From Chara braunii (lineage: Eukaryota; Streptophyta; Charophyceae; Charales; Characeae), in contig BFEA01000095.1 of NCBI GenBank assembly GCA_003427395.1, forward strand, positions 529,722-582,867: DNA of 53,146 nucleotides, given 5' to 3'. The stretch's first letter is position 1. Every line of letters begins with the position of its first letter. Under the pieces are notes generated by a model. It was given only the letters and a program-made list of their open reading frames with translations, searched no databases and was not told the DNA's origin. Of the stretch, positions 19,278 through 29,757 are shown piece after piece. Made by a program: the position numbers and the translations under genes.

Positions 19278-20409
19278 TGCAAGGAACATGAATATGGACG
19301 AAGCATAGAAATCCAAATTGCAAAATCAGACTGAAGTCCAAGTAGTCAAAGCCAGAGCAGATAGCACAATGAAACCAAGTAACCATCCATTTAGGAATGA
19401 AACATCAGAATCCTGAGTCAATGTCCAAGCCCAATCGGGCAACACCAACATCATAACCCAATGTAGCTCTCTCTCTTGAATGGCGCCTGGCGCCCTATCT
19501 ACTCTACAACCTATATCTACAACTACAGCATGGAAGCAAGCAGAAAACTTGATGACCAGTGAGTGATGACGTCAACACCAATGCCGACCTCCTCTTCACC
19601 CAGGTACGTCCCTCTCTTCACCCACACTCTCCCTTGATAACCCACACAGCGCCCTTCACCTCCGAAGAACCACCTTCACCCTCACTTCCCCTACGCCCTC
19701 AGGCAGCCCGACTATGGCCGCCAGTGCCCTGTGTACAGGCAGCGCCCTACCGCCTAGCGCCTGCCTGTCTCTCACCTCCGCCTAGCGCAGCATAGCAGCG
19801 CAGCACAGCTCGCATTTGCGCAGGGTGCCGGCAATGCCCGCATTGGCCAAAGATCCCTGCCCACTCGCCCCTTCTGCCTATATGCGAGTGTTGCGTGTGG
19901 GCGGCCTGTCGTGAGCCGGCGCTGGTGTCCCAGTACCTGCGCCCAGGCCCATCACGAATGTGGCCCAGGAAGTAAAGTTGCGGCCCTTATGCTAGGGCTA
20001 CCGTCCAGATGCAAACCTTTCCCGGTTTCCCATTGGTACACTCGGCCTCTACTACGACAATGCTGATTTCTGATTGGCCAGCGTCCATTGTCGTCCAATG
20101 CGTGATGTGTCGGCCTTTCCTGGCCTGTGCCCAGGGCTCAACCAACTGAGGCCTTGGGCTCAACAGCTTCACGCAGGAGTCTGGGATCCACGATGCACTC
20201 CGACCAACTGGCGTGCTGCAACTGTCGGATACCCAGTTTATAAAAATGTTGAAAGAAAGGCCTGTACGTGGATATTCTGAGCAACCTTCACTTAGGGTGG
20301 TCACAGGTCTGGCCCGCATTCACTTAGGGTGGGCACGAGGCTTGCTGGGGCCTTAGCCCAGAACATATGCATGTCAGCAAGGCCCCCTTCTGAGGGCTCA
20401 ATCCTCACA
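19278..20409 (-). repeat. Element C 5' LTR
   Basis: Partner of 12730-13839. The minus-strand start TGTGAGGATT is at 20409 and the end TTCCTTGCA at 19278, next to the primer-binding site. It is slightly longer than the left copy because of small insertions. Confidence 0.92.
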
Positions 20410-20903
20410 ATTTTGTTAGTCAGTTCTTTAATACCATTTGCAGTCTGAAGTCGAATTTTTTTTCTCACTGATCATTTCAAACTTCAAGGGGGGTTGGGAG
20501 ACCTACTGAACTTGCAAAAGTCAGAATTATTATTTTTCTCGATTTATTTTTTTTTTTGCAAAGTTCGAACTTTTCTTTTTTGATTGGTGGCTCCTTATCT
20601 GGGCGATTCTTCCCATCCACCCTCCCCATCTACGTTGTTGCCCACTCTGGCCTTACCTTCTCTACCTATCTCCGGGTACCCCCTGGGATGGCATTGGTAA
20701 GTTGCCACGCCAGCAGACTACGTCAGCAGGCCATGTCAGCAGGCCACGTCAGCAGACTACGTGAGCAGACTACATTAGTAGGCCACGTCAGCAGGCCATG
20801 TCAGCAGGACACACCAGCAGGCCATGTCAGCCGACAGGGCAGAAAATACCACGTCAGCTGGCCCCCGGCCTGGTCTATGCTGTTGTGGTCACATACAGCC
20901 GTC
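20410..20903 (+). other. Element B leader, second part
   Basis: Continues the leader after element C. It is T-rich at first (20450-20580), then holds a 13-bp minisatellite (20705-20834) just upstream of the gag ATG. ORFs here in other frames only translate the minisatellite. Confidence 0.5.
20705..20834 (+). repeat. 13-bp minisatellite, ten units around CCACGTCAGCAGG
   Basis: Ten consecutive 13-base units, for example CCATGTCAGCAGG, CCACGTCAGCAGA, CTACGTGAGCAGA. Units 4 and 7 contain exact CCACGTCA, the reverse complement of TGACGTGG, which is a core known for plant bZIP factors. The array lies about 70 bp upstream of gag in the leader, so it could act as an enhancer or be neutral. Confidence 0.85.
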
Positions 20904-22394
20904 ATGGACCAGAGGTCCGGAGAAGCAGACGAGGCCTATTAGGCCTGGATGCTGGCTTGGAGTACCGAAACAAAGAAACGGGCGGATGACGCAGCAGCAG
21001 CAGCGAAGAAGAAGGCAGAGGACGTCGACCAGGCACGTCTGCAGGCACTTGAACAACATCGCCAGCATGACAAGGCAGCAGCAAGGGCTGCCGATGAAGA
21101 AAGGAATCAACGTCGTGAGAAGATATTTAGTGGACAGCAGACCTTGCGCACAATGGCAGCGGCATGGCAGACCGAGGCTAAGAATGGCAAGTTGGAGGAT
21201 TGCGAAAACAAGATCGCTCTCCTCCTCTCGCATCTCACAGACGTCCTGGCAACCTGCATTACACAGCAGGAGGATATCCACAGCCTTGACGACTTGCTAG
21301 CTCAAGTATAAGGCTGTCTTCAGCAGCTGGAGCAGCGACCTGTCGCCGCCCCCGATGCAAGCTCTTCCAATACCTTCGATCGCCTCGAAGCGTTGGAGAT
21401 GGAGGTCGGCTCCCTCAAGGATGGCGTACAGTTACAGCAGACTGCAACGCAGCAGTTGAAGCAGCGGATCTGCACTACCGCCAATATCTCGATTTCAGAA
21501 CCGCGCAAGACAGCTCCAAAGATCGGCGGGCAGGAGATCTTCTGCGACTTGACGAAGACAGATCCGGTTCCATGGTTCCGCAAGTTCGAGCTCACGCTAC
21601 AGCTACACAACGTGAAAGAACACAAGCAACACACATACTTGTACTCTCGCTCAGGGGGCGCGTGCCAGGCTTGGTTGGACCTCTTGTCCAAGTACGGAGT
21701 GGTAGCTAACAACTTGCACACCAAGATCAGTTGGGATGATCTGAAGGCAGCGTGGCACAAGCGGTTCCAAATCGAGCCGCTCGAGATCAAGGCTATGGAC
21801 AAGCTCGTGGTCTTCGAGCAAGGCACTCTACCGAGTACCGACTGGATCGCCGAGTACCAACGCTTGACGTCAGTCTCAGACATCCAGATGGGCTTCAAGG
21901 CCATCCACCACTATTTCATCTCAAGGTCATGTCCGACATTAAGCAATGCCCTAGCTCACGTCAAGGACACCTTGACGACGACGGCGGAACTGTTTGACAA
22001 GGCCGCGCAGATCATTATTACGAACAAGGAGGCAAAGAATATGTGTTCATCTGCGGCAGGCCTGAGGAAGGACTAGCATCGACCAAGAGTGGTCGTGGTT
22101 GCAGCGGCGTTGGACTTAACCAACGAGGTTGTATCTGCCAGTGAAGGAGACGGACTCGCAGCTGCCCGGGAAGGTGGCCGCCCCGGCAGAGGCCGAGGAC
22201 GTGGCAAGACGAAGATACACACCGCATCTAGCCCCGGGCCCGGCGCAGTAGCTCCAGCCCCTTGGTCCCAATACGGCATCTCCGAGCAAGCCTTCAAGGC
22301 GCGTACGAGATTCCACTATTGCCTATGGTGCAACAGTGATCTTCATCAGACACCGGTCTGCCCACTGAAAGGCAAGGGCAAACAGGGAAACTGA
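20904..22394 (+). pseudogene. Element B Gag
   Basis: Structural protein of the particle. One frame runs from ATG 20904 to TGA 22392, broken by TAG at 20940, TAA at 21309 and TAG at 22074. The order is an Ala/Lys/Glu-rich helical N-terminus (coiled coil, about 20960-21300), a second helical part with Gln repeats, a capsid-like region (PVPWFRKFELTLQLHNV; WDDLKAAWHKRFQIEPLE), a Gly/Arg-rich stretch, and a CCHC knuckle CLWCNSDLHQTPVC (C-x2-C-x4-H-x4-C) near 22320-22360. The Gag region with ITNKEAKN before the knuckle is typical of this lineage. The three stops make it non-functional unless suppressed. Confidence 0.85.
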
Positions 22395-22848
22395 GCACCG
22401 CCGAGAGTGACTAGACAACATTCTCGACGCCTCCGGAACCGGTTGCTTCACGAATAACCGACCTTCATTCCGAGGCGCACGCGGAAGTCGATAGTCCTCC
22501 TCTTTTACTTTCTTTTGAGGACTATGCCGCCTGACTCGTTCCTACGCTGGGTACTCAAGCTCAAGGACAAGACGTGTGTGCGACATCTTCTCCGTCCGGC
22601 AGCGGCGACTTATCGTCTTCAAGTGGTTCTACACGGGATTCGGCGCGCGAGTTCAACATAGAGGTATTGGACCCGCTCACGTCCAAGGACTTTGCATGGC
22701 TTCCTCTCCCGACCACAGGCCGCTTGTCGGGACCGCAATGCGCAATACTATACGCTCATCTCCACACTTACTTATCCTTCTATGCACCACCAACTTCGCC
22801 GACGGATGACAAAGTCGCGGTGAGGGTATCCTTGCGTATACTACCAAG
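22395..22848 (+). pseudogene. Element B pol N-terminal segment
   Basis: Lies between gag and protease. A frame open from 22574 reads DPLTSKDFAWLPLPTTGRL, a segment that precedes the protease in this group. The reading then has to shift frame at about 22800-22830 to join the protease frame. Earlier codons contain stops. No catalytic motif is present. Confidence 0.45.
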
Positions 22849-24129
22849 GTGGCCCGCGAGTTTCGCACGCAGCGATACGATGACAACAACGCACCGCTCA
22901 TGTATGTCCGCATTCAAGTTGGGCAAGCGTCCTGCAGCGCTTTGCTGGATAGCGGCGTGTCTCACAATTTCATGAGCCAACCCTTTATGCAAAGGGCTGG
23001 CCTTGGCGCGCAAGTTTGGAGGAAGGCAAACCCGACGGCGATCAAGTTGGCGGATGGGAAAACGAAGCAACTTCTCGACCGATACATCGAGGTTATACCG
23101 GTTTATTTCGCACATCATGCATGCGAACCGGTGACATTCGATATTCTCGATACGGACTATGACATGATTCTAGGCTTGCCTAGGCTTGCAAGAGCGGATC
23201 AACCGTTCAACTTCCACCGGCGGACTCTTAGCGTTTGCGACGCCTTCGACGAGGAAGTGGCGTGTACTACTCCTCTACCGCACCCTTCGATTCGGTGCCA
23301 AATGGTGACGGCCAAATCATTAAGGGTGACTTGCGCTTACGAGCAGCCCGAGGAGATCGGCCTATGTTTCCTACGGACCGTCGCGGTGACCGACTCTTCA
23401 CCCACGAACTTGTCTTCGGACCCCCGGATGGTGCAGTTGCTGGACGAGTTCGCCGACATCTTCGAGTCACCTACCGGTGTGGTGCCGGATCAGCCGATCT
23501 CTCACGAGATCATTCTTGAGGCCGATGTCGTGCCGCCGAAAGGGTCCATCTATCGCACGAGCCAGGAGGAGCTTGAGGTCCTCCGCTCACAACTCGACAA
23601 TTTGTTGGCCAAGGGATGGATCCGCCCTTGCAACTCCCCATATGAAGCACCGGTTCTCTTCAACTGGAAGAAAAACAAGGATCTACGATTGTGTATCGAC
23701 TACTGCAAGCTCAACGCGCAAATCATCAAGAATGCGGGGTTTCTTCCTCGCATCGACGAGCTTCTTGAGCGACTGGGCGGCACAAAGTATTTTTCTAAGT
23801 TGGATTTGAAATCGGGATATCATCAAATCTCGATCCGGTCGAACGATCGCTACAAGTCCGCATTCAAGACGTGGTACGGGCATTTTGAGTGGGTGGTCAT
23901 GCCTTTTGGCCTCACCAACGCCCCGACGACCTTTCAAGCGGCAATGGCCAATGAGTTTCGTGCAATGTTGAACCGGTTCGTGCTGGTCTACTTAGACGAT
24001 AGTCTCTTCTATAGCCAGTCATTGGAGGATCATCTTGGGCATTTTCGACGAGTGTTGGAGACGCTCCGCCGCGCCAAGTATAAGGCCAACCGCGACAAGT
24101 GCGAATTTGTTCGGCAAGAGCTGGAATAG
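22849..24129 (+). pseudogene. Element B protease and reverse transcriptase
   Basis: 426 codons. The protease active site is ALLDSGVSHNF (residues 32-42), followed by the hydrophobic segment YDMILGLPRL. The RT begins around residue 220, with FNWKKNKDLRLCIDYCKLNA, then FSKLDLKSGYHQI, and the catalytic YLDD at 23989-24000. The frame ends at TAG 24127-24129 in QELE-stop-LGHF, where Tyr is expected. The ATG at 22849 is only the first Met in an open stretch; the protein would have been made as part of Pol. Confidence 0.9.
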
Positions 24130-25200
24130 TTGGGCCATTTTGTCACACCGGAGGGCATCAGTCCGCTATCGGACAAGATTCAAGCCATCCAGGACTGGTC
24201 GGAGCCTCGGAACGTCACGGATGTCCGTTCATTCCTTGGCCTTGCTGGCTACTACCAGCGTTTTATCACAGGCTACTCGAAGATCACGGCCCACTTGAAC
24301 AAGCTTCAATGCGAGGATCGACCGTTTGATTTGGGAGAGGAGGCACATAAATCTTTCTTGGCTCTCAAAGCCATGCTATTATCTGTGGAGGTCTTGCGGA
24401 TATACGACCCGCTTTTGCTTACACGCGTCACTATGGATGCGTCAGAGTATGGTATTGGCGCAGTCCTTAAGCAACATGATGGTGTGGACTGACACCCGGT
24501 CGAGTATTTCAGCAAGAAAGTGCCCACCGTGCATTCCATTGACGATGTACGCAAGAAGGAGCTCCTCGCCTTCGTCCACGCGCTCAAGCGGTGGCGGCAC
24601 TTCCTCCTTGGTCGAAGCCCAATTCGATGGGTGACGGACAACAATCCGTTGGTCTTCTATAAGACCCTAGACACCGTCAACAGCACCATCGCTCGATGGA
24701 TGGCTTTCATCGACCAGTTTGACTTCTTTCCCGATCACATTCCCGGGAAGTCGAACTGTTTTGCGGATGCTCTTTCACGGCGTCCGGATCATTGTACCGC
24801 GGTCTACTCAACCTTCGAGATCGACAATGACCTGCGGAACAACTTCATTCGCGGTTACGAAGCCGACCCCGAGTTTCACGACAAGTACGTGAATTGCTCC
24901 TCTTCTAATCCGGCGCCTTCTCACTACCGGATCCAAGAGGGGTACTTGCTTGTCCACACACGGGGGAATGACCTTCTTTGCATACCGAGTGATCCTCACT
25001 TACGTACACGGCTTCTTGGCGAGTTCCACGATGCTCCCACCACCGGACACTTTGGAGTCAATCGCACGATTAGTCGACTTCGCCGGCGATTTTCGTGGCC
25101 CGGCCTTCTTTGCGACGTCACTCGCTATTGCGAGTCATGCGAGGTTTGCCGACGCTGCAAATCTCGCAATCATCGTCCGTACGGCGAGTTACGACCATGA
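24130..25200 (+). pseudogene. Element B RNase H and integrase zinc-binding domain
   Basis: Same frame as the RT. RNase H acidic residues are in [10 protein letters not shown], the KELLAF helix, WVTDNNP and CFADALSRR. A TGA at 24490-24492 replaces Trp in GVDWHPVEYFSKK (TGG to TGA). The integrase HHCC domain follows: HDAPTTGHFGVNRTI and CESCEVCRRCK. The frame stops with TGA at 25198 before the catalytic core. Confidence 0.88.
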
Positions 25201-26100
25201 CCTGTCCCATTGAGGCGAAGGGAAGCGATTGTCAAGGACATTACCGGCCCGTTCCCCAAGCACAAGACCGGAGTGGATGGGATTCTCACGGTGGTCGACT
25301 GACTCACCAAGTTTGCCATGTTTTTGCCTTGTCGCTATCATGCCAAGGCACCGGAGTTGGCCGAGGTTCTCTACGCCGGTTGGATTCGAACCAAGAGTTA
25401 CCCCAAGGAAATCGTCTCCGACCGCGACACTCGGTTCATGTCCGATTTTTGGTTGGCACTCATCAAGCGATGAGGCTCATCTCTCAAGCCCAGTTCAGCT
25501 CGCCACCCTCCGACCGATGGCCAGACGGAGAGGGCGCATCAGACCGCACAGGTTCTCCTTCGCACTCTCATCCATCCCGACCAGGAGGACTGGGTTGAGC
25601 GGCTGCCAGATGTCGAATTGGCCTACAACTCTATCCACCCGCCTATCGGAATGTCGCCCTTCGAATTCGAGCACGGCTTGCCGGTAACTTCACCGTTGGA
25701 CACGATCACTCCGCGAACGGCCGAGAGCGGCCATTATCTTCTTTTTGTACGTTGGATGCAAGAGCTTCTTGTCAAGGCACGCGACCAGATGACTAAAACG
25801 CAGCAGCGCATGAGCCAGCAGACCAATCGCCAGCGTCTTCCTTGCCCATTCCTCGTCAGCGACCTCGTTTGGGTTTCCGCAGCGGAATTCAGCCTTGAAC
25901 AAGACATCTCTCGCAAGGTCCTCCCGAAATGGATGGGGCCTTGGCCGATCGTAGCACCTGCTAGAGACGTACCCGAGGGACCTTCCTTCACGATTCAGGT
26001 GCCCGACCACTTGCCCGTCTACCCAGTCTTTCATTGCTCCAAGTTGACTCTTTACACGCTAGCGGAACATGACGATTTTCCTGGGAGACGTTCGCAAGAC
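25201..26100 (+). pseudogene. Element B integrase catalytic core and C-terminus
   Basis: Same frame as upstream, with stops TGA at 25300 (TVVD-stop-LTKFAMF, a likely CGA to TGA) and TGA near 25471. The catalytic motif includes VSDRDTRF for the second Asp and DGQTERAHQ for Glu; the first Asp lies in the region KDITGPF. The C-terminal part contains ELAYNSIHPPIGMSPFE, then a GPW-like module KWMGPWPIVAPA and the conserved YPVFHCSKL. Other-frame ORFs over 25095-25598 are shadows. Confidence 0.85.
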
Positions 26101-26379
26101 CCACCCTCCTTGGATGGCTTTCAGGAGGTCGGCGACATCATCTCCAACTGACGCTACGGCAACAGGCCAACCGAGTATTTAGTGCATTTTGCATACTGCA
26201 CACACCGAGCTGACCGTTGGTTGACCCGTGCGGAACTTCAAGCAACAGCTGCAGACTTTCTCGCACGCTACGAACGCAAGATGCAAGGCAAGCCGATTTC
26301 TTCGGCTCCACGCCACGCCCACGTCCAGGTTCCACCTTCAGGTCGTCGGCTTCGCCCTTGCCCCGGCTTGACTTCGTAA
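26101..26379 (+). pseudogene. Element B chromodomain at the end of integrase
   Basis: FQEVGDII is followed after a TGA (26149-26151) by RYGNRPTEYLVHFAYC and DRWLTRAELQATA. This is the chromodomain layout (beta strands, then W-x-x-x-x-L and a C-terminal helix) of chromoviruses, where it binds histone marks and directs integration into heterochromatin. The frame then runs on and ends at TAA 26377, exactly at the polypurine tract. Some canonical aromatic-cage residues are unclear, so the call rests on position and pattern. Confidence 0.7.
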
Positions 26380-26390
26380 GGAGGGGCGGG
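26378..26390 (+). other. Element B polypurine tract
   Basis: AAGGAGGGGCGGG directly precedes the LTR start TGTTATATG. It overlaps the last codon of pol. Confidence 0.85.
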
Positions 26391-27692
26391 TGTTATATGT
26401 TGCGCCTGACACGAGGGCCATTTTCCAGGCCCTGCGTCCCTCAGGCTGAAAGCCTGAAATTCAGGCTTAATGCCTGAAAACCAGGGCCTACAGACCCCGT
26501 GACTGTTCAACCCGAAAGCTTGAAAACAGGGGCCTACAGTCCCTGTGTCGTTTCAGACTAAAAATGGCAACAACCTTTTTAACCTGAAACGAAGGGCCAT
26601 TTTCGGTCGTTCATCAGAACGACCGGCCCTAAAACTCACGCACCGAACTAGGGTTTCGGGAACAGGCTATTCTTGGCCTCTTCCCCACGCCAGCCTCAGG
26701 AGCTGCTGCAGCGTCAGCCCCTGGCACACTTCGGCATTGGCAAGAGCAGCCTCCTCGGACTGGCTCGCCCTTCACGCAGTGAGGAGGCAGGCCGAGGTAG
26801 TACATAGGGACTTCCCATGCACTTCACGGGTAGGCAGGAGGCAGTAGTCTTTAGGATTCGACCGCAGCACTCTAGAGGGAGCGCTGGATGGAGTAGTTGT
26901 AGTGTTAGCCTTTAGTCTTCAGCGTTGGGCGCAGTAGGTAGCTATGTTTCCAGCGCTGGGCACCATAGCTAGGATAGCACTAGAGAGAGAGAGAGGTTAG
27001 GCGGAGGCCAAAGGTACTTACCTGCAAGCGCCGTTGCTCCAGCTTCGTCTTCGAGGTACCTGCAGCACAGCGCCAACATCACAGGTTAGTTTCTGGCTTG
27101 TAATAGAGAGAGAGAGTTCTTCTTCTTCCTCTTCTCAGTCCACCATCTCCCTCTAACCCTCTCATCATCTGACTTCACTGCATCTGCAAACTATGACAGA
27201 AGAGAGAAAGAGCTTGGGACATTGGATCCAGACTTTACTTTTGGGATTCAGACATTGTAACGAGGGACTATTTGGGACTTGTGACAAAGACTTGGTGTTG
27301 ACGACATTCCCATATCTCCCTCTCCTCTTCGTCCGATCCCCTCCTCTTCGTCTGTCTATGTCTGGACCTAGCGCTTCCTTCCCGTGTACAGCGTCAGGCT
27401 CCTTCACACTCGTGATGGACACGATGTATGTTTGGTCTGCATTCAAACATTGATTGGGCTAGTCCTTAGCATTCTAGCATTCTGCTTTGCTATCATTGTA
27501 CTACGTGAATGAGGTCAGTCCCGTTCAGGTCAGGACTTGTATCCAAATCTTCCACTGCGCTATTGAGCACCATTTTTTATGTATGAGAACGCACATTGCT
27601 TGTTGAGATTCTACTTGCACTGCATTGTCCATTTTGTCCTTTTTCATCCCATTGTGGATCCTTTGTTTCTATGTACATCGCCAAATTGGGCA
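26391..27692 (+). repeat. Element B 3' LTR
   Basis: Begins TGTTATATGTTGC right after the polypurine tract. From 26849 on it matches 11388-12235. Its last six bases (TGTAACA end) are not preserved; the match ends at GGGCA (27692), so the tip is lost or changed. The first 450 bp have no second copy in this window. Confidence 0.88.
26441..26478. repeat. Two adjacent small hairpins in the element B LTR
   Basis: TCAGGCT-GAA-AGCCTGA (26441-26457) and TTCAGGC-TTAAT-GCCTGAA (26460-26478) lie back to back, close to the LTR start. They could be structure at the transcript end or simple duplication. Confidence 0.6.
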
Positions 27693-28078
27693 TTCAAAAG
27701 GATGGTGGCGCTCCAGGTCAGTCCCTATACCTCAACCCGCCACCCGGTGGACAAACGACTTCATCCTGCTGGGGGCAGCGGCCCCTAGGAAGCAAGGAGA
27801 GTATGTGGGCTGCAGTGTTGTGGTCCCTCTGGTCACTAAGGAACTTGGCAATCCGAGGAGGGGAAATATTGACACCTCCAATGATCAGAGTGGAGACTAA
27901 GTTTGTGATCAAACAAACCATTTTCACAGAATGGTCACTTAAAGTGCTTAATAAGGGATGCTCCTCGAAAGCTCAGAAACAGTTCTATCAGCGCTGGGGG
28001 CGTTTCTCAGACCTGCCGACGATCCGGTTGGAAGCAGGATCACCACCAGAATTTGTCTTTTCTGCCTTCTTCCTTTGA
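27693..28078 (+). pseudogene. LINE ORF2 C-terminal tail (copy 1), cut by element B
   Basis: The frame ending at 28078 reads MWAAVLWSLWSLRNLAIRGG and, further on, FTEWSLKVL and QKQFYQRWGRF. This resembles the tail after the zinc region of plant-type non-LTR reverse transcriptases, where a Trp-rich LWSLWSLRN segment is typical. The sequence begins immediately after the element B LTR, so B probably inserted into this LINE. The RT domain itself is not in the window. Confidence 0.45.
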
Positions 28079-28506
28079 TGTGCTCATTCCGTTGCAGGAC
28101 TTCAGTGGGGTCTGCTTTCGTTTTTGTTTCTGTGTGCAGTTTAGGCTTGGGAAACTGACATTGTATAAATGGTCTTCTGTTTGTTATTAGTTTAGACTTT
28201 GGAAACATGGCATTGTGCAAGGGTGTGATGTACATTGGGATTGCTGTTCATTTCATTCCTTTGACTCCTTTCATTCCCAGTAAATAGTTGTTAGTGATAG
28301 GATAGGATAAACTTCTTAACGATATAAGGAAATAGGGCAGGTGCATATTGTCAATCAAACACAAGCACTGATCGAGGTTTTCTCCGTCCAAAGGGATGCC
28401 GAATTACGAGGGAACCAGCATCCCTTCATCTGGAAACACAGAACGAGCATATATCGAATCAGAGTTCTAGATGACGGTAGATGTTGGAGAGCATACCATC
28501 CAAAAC
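28079..28506. other. Likely 3' trailer of LINE copy 1, no gene
   Basis: No gene, no long poly(A) tract and no repeat of note. Small minus-strand ORFs have no supporting motif. Confidence 0.3.
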
Positions 28507-28793
28507 GACCATTTCGTTAAAATGGACATTTTTGATTTTTTGAACGAAATTGAAACCGAGATTTTTGGCCGAAAACTCATCAAAATATGTTGTTCTTGAG
28601 GGTCCTGCGTTTTATAAACGCTGGACCCCCTGGCTGTACATGGACCTAGCTTGAGACCAGGCACCTCCAGGCAGGACTGCCTGGAGGTACGTGGTCTCAA
28701 GCGAGGAACACCAAATTTTGACGAGTTTTCGGCCAAAAAACTCGGTTTCAATTTCGTTCAAAAAATAAAAGATATTCATTTTGACGAAATGGT
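28507..28793. repeat. Fold-back (MITE-like) element with two nested inverted repeats
   Basis: The outer arms 28507-28595 and 28705-28793 are about 89 nt each and nearly perfect reverse complements (for example CGAAATTGAAACCGAG against CTCGGTTTCAATTTCG). An inner inverted repeat, 28649-28673 against 28678-28702, centres on CCTCCAGGCAGGACTGCCTGGAGG. A 53-nt stretch (28596-28648) on the left side has no partner. No ORF of its own. It separates two LINE tails. Confidence 0.85.
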
Positions 28794-29757
28794 AGTTCCA
28801 ATGACCCCGATTGAGGAACTTCCCTTCGACCGTGACGAGTGGCACTTGTCCCAGGAAGTTTGGATTAGGCAAGGGACAGCAAAAAAACTAACACTACATA
28901 TTTTGAAAACCCAATCAATCTACTGAATGCTTTGTCCCAAGCGAAGACTGCGGGAGCTAGTAGAGCACACATGGTATCGGCATCTCAATGTGGACCGCGG
29001 CCCGCTCAAACCCATCCGATGGTTCATACACTACGGGGGCAGACCCGCAAAGATTTCTGCCCTTCTGTGGCAAATAACACATCGATGCCTATCAACAAAT
29101 GACTGGCTGATAGAGCATACCCGGTTGGAAAAACAAGGACGAACATTACCCTGGTGCCACAGCTGCCTTCAGAGCTACCCAAGAAGAAAACGAGCTGAGA
29201 CAATTAAACACATCTTCTTCCAATGCCCGACAATGATACTGTTATGAAGGAGTTGGGATAGGATCTGGCGACATATTGTCCCCAACGCAGAATGGCCATG
29301 GGAATGGAGGGCTATATTACTAGGACACTACCCCCCGATCCGGGGAAACACTTTCGAGGAGAACATGTTCCATTTAGCCAGGCGGGTTGTTCTTTGGGTC
29401 ATCTGGTGGAAAAGATGCATATTAGAAATAGAAGGGGCATGGGTGGAAGAAGGAGAAGTCACAGAACAATTACGCTTGTTAATCCAACACGAAATTGTAG
29501 CCTAGTGGAAGGCAGCCATAAATAAACTCGACCAAATGCATTCCTGGGGAGATATCAATCAGATTATCTCTCGATTCAGTCAGGACTGGCTAGGAGGGGA
29601 AAGAGAAGGATGGGTGGCTGAGGTAAGATGGTATGGGGATCGTCAGCAGGAAGAAGAACTGCAAGAAGGACATCGTACAGAGACAACAAGAGACTATCAG
29701 CTGATCTTCCACGAGTGGACCAACATAGATCATGGCGATAGGTTACGCCCCGCTTAA
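28794..29757 (+). pseudogene. LINE ORF2 C-terminal tail with zinc-binding RT-associated domain (copy 2)
   Basis: One frame continues from about 28800 to 29757 with stops TGA 28924, TGA 29245 and a TAG near 29500. It reads PLKPIRWFIHYGG, KISALLWQITHRCLSTNDWL, then the zinc-region pattern PWCHSCLQ...KHIFFQCP (C-x2-C...H-x4-C), followed by a Trp-rich tail (WVIWWKRCILEIE). This is the layout of the zf-RVT region at the end of plant non-LTR reverse transcriptases. The RT catalytic domain is absent: the 5' end meets the fold-back element. Confidence 0.65.

Larger units (their letters stand above)
12730..20409 (-). mobile_element. Element C: Ty3/gypsy retrotransposon nested in element B, internally deleted
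   Basis: Two full LTRs in direct orientation (1110 and 1132 bp, about 93-95% alike) flank a minus-strand interior. It has a primer-binding site next to the right LTR, degraded gag, protease, RT-RNase H and integrase remnants, and a polypurine tract next to the left LTR. The total is 7680 bp. The LTRs begin TGTGAGGATT and end CCTTGCA on the minus strand. The reverse transcriptase catalytic centre and the integrase core are missing, so the copy is non-autonomous. It splits the leader of element B. Confidence 0.9.
11388..27692 (+). mobile_element. Element B: chromovirus (Ty3/gypsy with chromodomain), split by element C
   Basis: The parts are a truncated 5' LTR, primer-binding site, leader, gag, protease, RT, RNase H, integrase, chromodomain, polypurine tract and 3' LTR. 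The leader is interrupted at 12729/20410 by element C. The left LTR lacks the first 450 bp present in the right LTR (26391-26846), and at that point element A begins, so A probably inserted into it. The LTR begins TGTTA and the left copy ends TAACA, a matching inverted terminus. Gag has three in-frame stops and pol has several stops plus a frameshift. Confidence 0.85.

Noticed and set aside
20904-22394. Reassigned stop codons in element B gag
   Set aside because: Stops occur in all three forms at positions without a common amino acid in relatives, and frameshifts are also present; ordinary decay explains them.
24520-25213. Separate genes in overlapping frames of element B pol
   Set aside because: The shadow frames carry no motifs; the RNase H and integrase motifs all lie in one frame.
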